Source of the DNA: Acidobacteriaceae bacterium
Lineage (GTDB): Bacteria; Acidobacteriota; Terriglobia; Bryobacterales; Bryobacteraceae
NCBI GenBank assembly: GCA_019245255.1
Contig: JAFARV010000399.1
Location: 1 to 5,881, forward strand
DNA: 5,881 bases
Reading direction: 5' to 3'
The translations under genes were made by a program, and so were the position numbers. Each line of letters begins with the position of its first letter. Positions within the stretch are counted from its first letter, which is position 1. Below are positions 1 through 5,151 of the stretch, in pieces. The notes beneath the pieces are model-generated. The model saw only the letters and a program-made list of their open reading frames with translations, made no database searches and was not told the origin of the DNA.

Positions 1-190
1 GGACCAACGCTCTCAAAGAGATCCGCGAATGCAGTGTTAAGAAAGAAACTACACGACGCTAAGCTTCCGGCTAAAAGGACTATCAGCGCTGATATGCTCC
101 TGGGCGAGCCGAACAGGCAAGTGCGAAGCTGAGAGCCGCTGTCCGGATAAAGAGCGCAGCGAACCCGTACATAGTGATCCTAGTTAGCGT
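1..190. other. Left-edge region without a supported gene
   Basis: No frame here is convincing. On the plus strand a frame open from the left edge ends at TAA 60-62 and gives a charged tail (TNALKEIRECSVKKETTRR); it could be the last residues of a gene lying to the left, but another plus frame stays open to 132 and is no worse. On the minus strand two short hydrophobic stretches lie in different frames, one of them starting at ATG 172 and stopping after 29 codons. That pattern could be a decayed exported-protein start or chance. The stretch also holds a 14-bp palindrome at 81-94. No tRNA signature and no terminator hairpin with a T-run was found. Confidence 0.3.
81..94. repeat. Perfect 14-bp palindrome
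   Basis: TATCAGCGCTGATA equals its own reverse complement with no mismatch and no spacer. It lies about 100 bases beyond the stop codon of the small Cys-rich gene. It has the size of a dimeric regulator site, but no promoter next to it could be supported. A palindrome of this length is expected roughly once in three windows of this size by chance, so function is uncertain. Confidence 0.3.
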
Positions 191-643
191 TCAGCTGCTG
201 CCGCCAGGTTGCGTCGATTTTGTTGAGTCGTTCACTTCGGATGGCAGACTCAGATAGCTTGAACAGAACGCCGCGGTCTGGGCGCGAACGCAAACATCGG
301 CAGGCGCCGGCTCAATCGTCCGGCTTTCGATTGAGTATTGCATCCGGAGCCAGTTCACCGGCGCGTAATCGATCTCTTCGATCACAAGGACGTCGAGAAT
401 GGATGCACTGTGTCCCACCACGGAGTACCGCATTCTGGAACTCTCGTGCCCCGCAGGGAAGCGTTCGCACCGGCTATGCTGATGACCGTGATTGCAACCC
501 ACGAAGAGGCTGGATGCCGGAGTGCGCGCTGTCTCGGCAGTAGCGTGACACAGGCCCTCAAACTCCTGAATCAGAGGTAAGCGGGCCCGCGGGTGCGTTT
601 TGTTCGATACCGGCCGCACTGGCTCGAAAAAAGGACAAGCCAT
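191..643 (-). CDS. Small Cys-rich protein, probable conserved hypothetical (150 aa)
   Basis: The function is unknown. The protein begins MACPFFEP and carries four N-terminal-half cysteines, C3, C32, C50 and C59, in the contexts CPFFEP, RLPL...GLCHA and CNHGHQHSRCERFP. Two more cysteines, C118 and C127, lie near the C-terminus. No signal peptide or membrane segment is visible, so it is probably cytoplasmic. Four spaced cysteines plus several histidines (H52, H54, H56) suggest a metal or Fe-S site; this is inference. The general pattern (CP-aromatic start, RLPL...GxC, CNxG...CxRFP) resembles uncharacterised Acidobacteriota proteins as I remember them, not checked by search. The start is well supported: GGGAGGT lies 6 bases upstream of the ATG. 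It follows the M56 peptidase gene on the same strand after 83 bases with no obvious terminator, so co-transcription is possible. A TAAAAT at 684-679 could be a -10, but no -35 accompanies it. The last 20 or so residues are polar and low in complexity. Confidence 0.68.
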   Translation of the reverse strand: MACPFFEPVRPVSNKTHPRARLPLIQEFEGLCHATAETARTPASSLFVGCNHGHQHSRCERFPAGHESSRMRYSVVGHSASILDVLVIEEIDYAPVNWLRMQYSIESRTIEPAPADVCVRAQTAAFCSSYLSLPSEVNDSTKSTQPGGSS

Positions 644-649
644 ACCGCT

Positions 650-656
650 ACCTCCC
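650..656 (-). promoter_or_regulatory. Strong Shine-Dalgarno of the Cys-rich gene
   Basis: On the minus strand the sequence reads GGGAGGT, followed by six bases and then the ATG at 643. This is near-optimal complementarity to the 16S rRNA 3' end at a normal distance. It is the main reason for treating the 150-residue frame as a real gene and for choosing this start. Confidence 0.7.
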
Positions 657-726
657 AGGCTTTCGCTTCGCTACATCGATTTTAGCGTTCGAAGTTCCGT
701 TCGGTGCGGTACGCTTATACGCGGTC

Positions 727-2349
727 TCACTTAGCCAGCGTGTAATTAACGATCACCTCCGTGACTATCCTGACGGGATTGCCGTTCAAGAGCGTTGGGC
801 TGTAACGCCATTGCCGCACGGCCTCCAGCGCAGATTGTGTCAAGTCGTCGGAAGGCGAGGACAAAACGCGAATGTCTTCCGGTACGCCGTCCTTCGATAT
901 GACGACCTCCAACTGCACCGTGCCTTGCACACCGGCCGCCTTTGCCGCCGGCGGATACGTAGGGTGAACCTGGGTGACGAGCTTCGCTTGCGCGTGCTCT
1001 CCAGGTACCCGCACTGGATCTGCTCCAGGCGCATTCGATTCTGCTGCACCTGAGTCGCCGGTGACCCCCGCTTTCAGGATGATGGCGCGATGTACCTCAT
1101 CATCCGCCTGAACGTTGAATTCACGGTACAGAGGCGCAAAGCCCGGCTTCTCTACATGCAGGATGTAAGAACCCGCGGGCAGATTATCGAATGAGAATCT
1201 ACCTCCGGCAGTTGTGGTGACCTGCTGCTTCGTCGAGGTGTCTGCGTTGTAAAGCGAGGCCTCGGCGCTCGAGATGCCCCGGCCTCCGGCATCGAACACG
1301 GCGCCTCCGATGGTGGCGGCGGACAGGCCTGCTGCGGACGCAAGCAGACCTGAGAACAAGTTTCTTTTCACGATGTGCGCTCCTGATTCAGATGTTTGAT
1401 TGAATGAAGGCCTCACCGCGGATGCCATCAGGGTTGCTGCTATCAGTGCGCAAGCTAAGGCCACGCGCATCCCGCGGAGCAGATGTGTCTGAGGATTTAG
1501 GATCGCGTAGAGGCGCGCTTCCAACTCGCCTCGACGGGCCATTGAGATCACAGCGGAACGCGACAGCTGTACTCCGCCGAATACATGCGCTATTTCGAGC
1601 AGTTCTTTCGCGTAGTTTGAAGCCTGCACGCCTGACTCGAGCACGGCTGCATCGCAAGCGCGTTCACTTTCGCGTCGTAATGCTGAGCGTGTCCACCACG
1701 CCAGAGGTTGAAACCACCACAGCGCAGTAACTGCGGTTGCGAAGGTTTGCGACGGCAGGTCGCGCCGGCGAATATGCGCAAGCTCGTGCACCAGAACAGC
1801 CCGGATTCGAAAGTGTGTCCACGCAAGGCAATCGGCGGGAAGAATGATTGCGGGACGCCGCAAGCCGGCCACAAACGGCACAACCGGGGTGGATGAGATA
1901 AGCAGCTTGGGTACTTGTGCAAGGCCCAGCCGTGCACATTCCCCATCGACGATCTGCAGTACGGCGCCATCAGTTAGCGGCTTGGCTCTGCGCACCAGCT
2001 TCCTTACTCGTAGGAGGCCGTCGGCGAGCCGGGCGAGTAACAGCGTCGCGCCTGCGAGCCAGATCATCAACAGCCAGTTCGGACTGGCCTGACCCACCGC
2101 CACCTGCGAAGTCCCCCTTATGAACTGCGTGACGGTCACCGTTTCCTCCGCTGCATGTTGGAACGGCAATGGAATCTCGATCTCAGGGAGCGTGATCCCC
2201 AACAGCGGCCACACGAGTAACAGCATGAGAGCAGCGAGCAGGATGCGGTGCCGATCTCTCGGTCCGGTACGAGGCGCATGCCGCAGCAACAGTGCCGCGG
2301 CAAGTATCACCCCGGACCGGATCAGCAGATTCATCAGAATCGGAATCAT
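727..2349 (-). CDS. M56 (BlaR1/MecR1-like) membrane metallopeptidase with carboxypeptidase-regulatory-like and TonB C-terminal domains (540 aa)
   Basis: This is an inner-membrane zinc peptidase that probably senses an envelope signal and leads to inactivation of the BlaI-type repressor encoded just upstream. Hydrophobic segments lie near residues 5-23, 36-53, 91-108 and 293-313. The M56 domain covers about 85-290. It has the zinc motif HELAH (H188, E189, H192) followed by IRRRD, and ESERACD (227-233), which supplies the third acidic ligand. Residues about 346-427 form a carboxypeptidase-regulatory-like beta-sandwich (AGGRFSFDNLPAGSYILHVE). Residues about 455-540 are a TonB C-terminal domain (HPTYPPAAK, GVQGTVQLEV, AVRQWRYSPTLLNGNPV). 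The penicillin-binding sensor of BlaR1 is absent, so beta-lactam sensing is unlikely; a ligand bound by the periplasmic domains is inferred. The start is the ATG that shares one base with the repressor stop (TAATG) and has AAAGGAGG 7 bases upstream. Hydrophobic residues 331-351 follow a possible internal start, described separately. M56-TonB fusions are known in other bacteria. Confidence 0.93.
   Translation of the reverse strand: MIPILMNLLIRSGVILAAALLLRHAPRTGPRDRHRILLAALMLLLVWPLLGITLPEIEIPLPFQHAAEETVTVTQFIRGTSQVAVGQASPNWLLMIWLAGATLLLARLADGLLRVRKLVRRAKPLTDGAVLQIVDGECARLGLAQVPKLLISSTPVVPFVAGLRRPAIILPADCLAWTHFRIRAVLVHELAHIRRRDLPSQTFATAVTALWWFQPLAWWTRSALRRESERACDAAVLESGVQASNYAKELLEIAHVFGGVQLSRSAVISMARRGELEARLYAILNPQTHLLRGMRVALACALIAATLMASAVRPSFNQTSESGAHIVKRNLFSGLLASAAGLSAATIGGAVFDAGGRGISSAEASLYNADTSTKQQVTTTAGGRFSFDNLPAGSYILHVEKPGFAPLYREFNVQADDEVHRAIILKAGVTGDSGAAESNAPGADPVRVPGEHAQAKLVTQVHPTYPPAAKAAGVQGTVQLEVVISKDGVPEDIRVLSSPSDDLTQSALEAVRQWRYSPTLLNGNPVRIVTEVIVNYTLAK
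1369..1384 (-). promoter_or_regulatory. Candidate internal ribosome binding site and GTG start within the M56 gene
   Basis: On the minus strand AGGAG (1384-1380) is followed by 8 bases and an in-frame GTG (1371-1369, codon 327). Translation from there would give a 214-residue protein whose N-terminus looks like a signal peptide: basic residues (KR) followed by LFSGLLASAAGLSAATIGGA. It would then contain only the carboxypeptidase-regulatory-like and TonB C-terminal domains. An in-frame alternative product is therefore possible. The same sequence could simply encode a fifth membrane segment of the full protein, so this is a hypothesis from sequence pattern alone. Confidence 0.35.
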
Positions 2350-2735
2350 TAGCGCCCCTCCTTTCTGGCCTCTTCGATGACCTTTGCGAGCCGGTCAAAC
2401 TCCTTTTCCGAAAGTCGCCGGGAAGATACATCGAGAAGAGTCGCCACAGCCTCTTCGGTTGAACCGTCGAAAAATGTGTCTAGCAAGTGCAGAACGGCAG
2501 ACCGACGGGCCTTTTCGCGCGGAACCACTGGGATGAACACATACCGGAGGTCCTTCTCCTCGTGCCGGATGTGCTTCTTCTCTTCGAGCACGCGCAACAT
2601 GGCGCGGACGGCTGAGTAGCTCGGTGGGTCGGGAATCTCCTTGTGTACCTCTGCCGCAGTCGCGCGGCCCATCCGGTACAGCACATCCATAATCTGGCGC
2701 TCGCGCCGGCTGAGTTTGTGCTGCTTTTCTAGCAT
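2349..2735 (-). CDS. BlaI/MecI/CopY-family transcriptional repressor (128 aa)
   Basis: This is a dimeric winged-helix DNA-binding protein that represses its target promoters, usually including its own, until the partner M56 peptidase triggers its inactivation. The winged helix covers about residues 7-75: LSRRERQIMDVLYRMGRATA (helices 1-2), the recognition helix around PPSYSAVRAMLRVLEEKK, and the wing HIRHEEKDLRYVFIPV. The C-terminal half (KARRSAVLHLLDTFFDG, then LSEKEFDRLAKVIEEARKEG) is the dimerisation region. The length of 128 residues is normal for the family. The frame stays open further upstream, but the domain starts right at MLEKQHKLSRRE and the promoter lies immediately before it, so ATG 2735 is chosen. 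No Shine-Dalgarno precedes this ATG. The stop overlaps the peptidase ATG by one base, typical of blaI-blaR pairs. Confidence 0.93.
   Translation of the reverse strand: MLEKQHKLSRRERQIMDVLYRMGRATAAEVHKEIPDPPSYSAVRAMLRVLEEKKHIRHEEKDLRYVFIPVVPREKARRSAVLHLLDTFFDGSTEEAVATLLDVSSRRLSEKEFDRLAKVIEEARKEGR
2357..2364 (-). promoter_or_regulatory. Strong Shine-Dalgarno of the M56 gene inside the end of the repressor gene
   Basis: AAAGGAGG reads on the minus strand within the last codons of the repressor gene, with 7 bases to the ATG of the peptidase. It fixes the start of the peptidase. Together with the TAATG overlap it implies efficient re-initiation, in contrast to the repressor gene, which has no visible ribosome binding site. 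Confidence 0.8.
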
Positions 2736-2737
2736 CT

Positions 2738-2753
2738 TGCTATAAAAATAGCA
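2738..2753. promoter_or_regulatory. Inverted repeat over the -10 of the repressor promoter, candidate BlaI-type operator
   Basis: TGCTAT-4 bases-ATAGCA is a perfect inverted repeat with 6-bp arms. It overlaps the proposed -10 and probable transcription start and ends 3 bases before the ATG of the repressor gene. A dimeric winged-helix repressor bound here would block RNA polymerase, giving autoregulation as in other BlaI systems. It does not match the TACA/TGTA-type operators known from Gram-positive bacteria, so assignment to this repressor rests on position only. Confidence 0.45.
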
Positions 2754-2773
2754 GCAAGCCTGCGACGCGTCAA
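2745..2773 (-). promoter_or_regulatory. Promoter of the repressor/M56 operon, near-leaderless
   Basis: On the minus strand TTGACG (2773-2768) is followed by exactly 17 bases and TATTTT (2750-2745), preceded by TGC as in an extended -10. The match to the sigma-70 consensus is good. It lies in the 52-base gap between the hydrolase stop and the repressor ATG. With normal -10 to start spacing, transcription would begin near 2738, leaving only about 3 bases before the ATG at 2735. That explains the missing Shine-Dalgarno. Confidence 0.6.
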
Positions 2774-2787
2774 GAGCGAAAATGCGC

Positions 2788-3432
2788 TCAGCGTGCGAGC
2801 AGCAGTTTTTCGAGTGGTTCGAGAATCGCCGGGCGCACATCGAAACGGCCGTCTTTGAGATCGTGGGCCGCTTTTTCGACGACGGAAAGGACCGTTGGAG
2901 CGGGAATCGAAGCGATTGCACTGCGCAGTTCCTCGACCGTTCCAAATGGATCCGCCGTTCCCTGGACGAAGAGCGACGGGGTTCGAAGCTCGGGAAAATG
3001 TGACGTGCGCAGTTCGGCCGGTTTCTTGGGTGGATGCAAGGGATACGAAAGCAGCAGGAGCGCCGCGGAATCCACGTTGCTTTCTGATGCCAGAATGCTT
3101 GCCTGGCGTCCGCCATAGGAGTGGCCGCCGAGCACGATTGGGCCCGAGACGATGCTGCGCAACTGCGACACAGCGCTCGCAATCCCGAGACGATCCTTAG
3201 CTGACTGCGCAGGAAACGGAGGTCCGGACCTTCTACTTGTCCGGAACGGCAGGTTAAAGCGCAATACGTGAAAGCCTTGCAGTGCGAAAGCCTCGGCGAG
3301 TGCCGTCAGCAGACGAGTCTGACAGTTGCCTCCGGCTCCATGCGTGAGAGCAATCCCGCGATCTCCCACCGCTTCAGGAACGTGCAGGAAGCCGTCGATT
3401 AAGTCATTTGAAAAGGGTTCAGGCGGTTGCAT
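2788..3432 (-). CDS. KANL3/Tex30-like alpha/beta hydrolase (214 aa)
   Basis: This is a small cytoplasmic serine hydrolase of the dienelactone-hydrolase-like fold; the substrate is not known. The sequence shows a complete catalytic machinery: oxyanion-loop region THGAGG (30-35), nucleophile elbow GGHSYGG (102-108) with S105, acid D161 in QGTADPFG, and H190 in AAHDLK. The strand FHVLRFNLPFR (54-64) and the HGAGGN motif point to the KANL3/Tex30 group (COG3571-like), whose bacterial members are mostly uncharacterised. There is no signal peptide or membrane segment. ATG 3432 is chosen because the conserved fold starts directly after it; an open extension to 3564 would lie inside glpD and is unlikely. 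The gene overlaps the end of glpD by 14 bases and has no clear Shine-Dalgarno, which suggests translational coupling. An esterase acting on glycerol-containing compounds is conceivable, but that is a guess from position. Confidence 0.88.
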   Translation of the reverse strand: MQPPEPFSNDLIDGFLHVPEAVGDRGIALTHGAGGNCQTRLLTALAEAFALQGFHVLRFNLPFRTSRRSGPPFPAQSAKDRLGIASAVSQLRSIVSGPIVLGGHSYGGRQASILASESNVDSAALLLLSYPLHPPKKPAELRTSHFPELRTPSLFVQGTADPFGTVEELRSAIASIPAPTVLSVVEKAAHDLKDGRFDVRPAILEPLEKLLLAR

Positions 3433-4993
3433 CTTGAGTTGTGAAATGTGCTGCGGTCTTGCGGAGTTCCTCGAGCTGCGCTTGTTGCCACTCGGCGTTC
3501 TGCCCGAGCTCGCTGGCCATAATGCGAGCAACTCTCGGCGCGCAATCCATCGCCGCACGGGCATTTAGAAACAAAGATCTGGTCCGTCTGCAAAGAACGT
3601 CTTCTACTGTCCGTGCCATCTCGTGACGGGTGGCCCAGACCACTTCAGCCTCCAGGTAGGGCAATGACGGCGAGAGCGGCGTGGCGAGTTCCGGGTCCGC
3701 AGCAACCAGTTTCCGAACGAATTCGGCATCAGTACCGAACGAACCCAGATGCCCCAGCTCCGGCTTCGGCGATTGCGCTCCGTGGATCCTGAGGCTTTGA
3801 GTGACACAAGGCCGCGCTGGTAGTTTTTCTAGGGCGGCCGCCCGATTCACGCAATCCTCAGCCATCTGCCGGTACGTGGTCCACTTTCCGCCAGTGATCG
3901 TCAGCAATCCGGAATCGTCCGTCAAGATCACGTGATCGCGCGAAAGTTGGGCGGTATTTCGCCTATTTGGTGCTTTTACCAGCGGCCGAATTCCCACGAA
4001 GATGCTCAGAATGTCGCTGCGAAGTGGCTTGTTTTTCAGGTACTTACCGGCACGGTCGAGGAGAAACTCGACTTCTCGTTTGGCAGCGGAAGGCTCCTCC
4101 ACAACGCATGGAATGGCGGTATCCGTCGTCCCGACGACCGTGTGTTCGAGCCACGGAATGGCGAACAGGACACGGCCTTTCTCGACGCGTGGAATCATGA
4201 GCGCGCAGTCCCCCGGAAGAAACGATCGATCGAGCACAATGTGAACGCCCTGGCTCGGGGAGACGATCGGCGCAGCCTCAGGATCAGCGAGCTTGCGGAT
4301 GAAGTCCGTGAACGGGCCGGTGGCATTGATGACGACTTTCGCCCGAGGGGAGAAAGTCTCACCAGTCTCATCGTCGCGGGCGAGCACGCCGTCGAGGCGA
4401 CCGTGCCCGTTCTTTGTCAGGCCGGTCACGCGGAGATAGTTGAGAACGATAGCGCCCTGTTCCGCCGCGGTCGCGGCCATGTGGATCAGCAGGCGGGCAT
4501 CGTCGAACTGACCGTCGCAGTACAGCACTCCACCCCGCAGGCCTTCGGGATTGACCGTCGGGACGCGTTCAATCGTCTGCTCCCGGGACAAAATACGGGT
4601 CTCGCCGAAACGCTCCTCACCCGCTAACAGGCTGTAGAATTTTAGGCCGACCCCGTAGTAAGGCCTCTCCCACCAGTGGTAGGACGGGATGGCAAACGGC
4701 AACTCGCTTACGAGGTGCGAGGCGTTGCGCCGCAAGACGGCTCGCTCACGCAGCGCATGCTTGACGAGCGAAATGTTGCCTTGCTCCAGATACCGGACCC
4801 CGCCGTGAACGAGCTTTGTGCTGCGGCTGGACGTTCCCTTGCCGAAATCGCCCGCTTCGAGCAGCAGCGTCCGGTACCCGCGAGAGGCGGAATCGATGGC
4901 AATACCGACCCCGGTCGCGCCGCCGCCGATGATGAGGATGTCGAACGGGCCAGGCTCCGATTTCAGCCGGTCGAGCATTTCTGGACGCGTCAC
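3419..4993 (-). CDS. glpD: FAD-dependent glycerol-3-phosphate dehydrogenase (524 aa)
   Basis: The enzyme oxidises sn-glycerol 3-phosphate to dihydroxyacetone phosphate at the inner membrane and passes electrons to quinones, linking glycerol and lipid breakdown to glycolysis. The N-terminal FAD motif IIGGGATGVG (21-30) continues to D34 and R38-G39, matching family signature 1. GTSSRSTKLVHGGVRYLE (53-70) is the second hallmark. NATGPF (223-228), VGIRPLV (333-339) and GGKWTTYRQMA (368-378, signature 2) complete the FAD and substrate site. Residues about 395-515 form the helical DAO C-terminal domain. The length is close to the aerobic GlpD family (about 500), without the insert of streptococcal GlpO oxidases. 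The start is a GTG at 4993; ATG 4978, five codons downstream, is a possible alternative, and neither has a strong ribosome binding site. No glpK, glpF or glpR lies in the window. A candidate promoter lies about 100 bases upstream. Confidence 0.96.
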   Translation of the reverse strand: MTRPEMLDRLKSEPGPFDILIIGGGATGVGIAIDSASRGYRTLLLEAGDFGKGTSSRSTKLVHGGVRYLEQGNISLVKHALRERAVLRRNASHLVSELPFAIPSYHWWERPYYGVGLKFYSLLAGEERFGETRILSREQTIERVPTVNPEGLRGGVLYCDGQFDDARLLIHMAATAAEQGAIVLNYLRVTGLTKNGHGRLDGVLARDDETGETFSPRAKVVINATGPFTDFIRKLADPEAAPIVSPSQGVHIVLDRSFLPGDCALMIPRVEKGRVLFAIPWLEHTVVGTTDTAIPCVVEEPSAAKREVEFLLDRAGKYLKNKPLRSDILSIFVGIRPLVKAPNRRNTAQLSRDHVILTDDSGLLTITGGKWTTYRQMAEDCVNRAAALEKLPARPCVTQSLRIHGAQSPKPELGHLGSFGTDAEFVRKLVAADPELATPLSPSLPYLEAEVVWATRHEMARTVEDVLCRRTRSLFLNARAAMDCAPRVARIMASELGQNAEWQQAQLEELRKTAAHFTTQDATA

Positions 4994-5078
4994 TTCTGGC
5001 TTTGTATCAGAACCCGTTCGGAAGCTGCGGTTCGCGTTCGCACGGTCGATCCCATAAGCGGACAGTCGGGCTGCCGCT

Positions 5079-5108
5079 TTGAGCGCGTAACCGGTTGCAG
5101 AATATAGA
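5079..5108 (+). promoter_or_regulatory. Weak candidate promoter of the membrane fusion gene
   Basis: TTGAGC (5079-5084), an 18-base spacer and TATAGA (5103-5108) match the sigma-70 consensus at four of six positions each. Transcription would start near 5115, about 37 bases before the ATG at 5152. The -10 shares bases with the -10 proposed for glpD on the other strand. Confidence 0.3.
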
Positions 5109-5129
5109 TGTTACCCCCTGGCCCGGCAA
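5101..5129 (-). promoter_or_regulatory. Candidate promoter of glpD
   Basis: On the minus strand TTGCCG (5129-5124) is followed by 17 bases and TATATT (5106-5101), five of six matches to the -10 consensus. Transcription would begin near 5094 and leave a leader of about 100 bases before the GTG at 4993. No riboswitch-like fold was recognised in that leader. Confidence 0.45.
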
Positions 5130-5151
5130 GTGCGATTTAATAGACCGAATC

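Noticed and set aside
220..580. Two plus-strand open frames opposite the Cys-rich gene
   Set aside because: Both are Arg/Ser-rich without motifs or ribosome binding sites, whereas the minus-strand frame has a strong SD and a cysteine pattern.
644..726. Terminator between the M56 gene and the Cys-rich gene
   Set aside because: Only short imperfect stems (4-5 bp) were seen, with no T-run on the minus strand, so no terminator is called.
2736..3182. N-terminal extension of the repressor frame upstream of ATG 2735
   Set aside because: The extension of about 149 residues lies antiparallel-free but wholly inside the hydrolase gene in another frame, is Arg/Cys/Ser-rich with no domain, and would place the winged helix far from the N-terminus, unlike all BlaI proteins. 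The promoter sits directly before ATG 2735.
3433..3564. N-terminal extension of the hydrolase frame
   Set aside because: It would lie inside the conserved C-terminal part of glpD and adds a basic, low-complexity stretch not seen in the family.
3932..4627. Long plus-strand open frame (231 codons) opposite glpD
   Set aside because: It mirrors the glpD coding strand, has no domain or convincing start, and is typical of a GC-rich shadow frame.
4994..5151. Riboswitch or small RNA in the glpD leader
   Set aside because: Only a 5-bp stem (GAACC/GGTTC) around 5010-5035 was found, with no recognisable riboswitch core.
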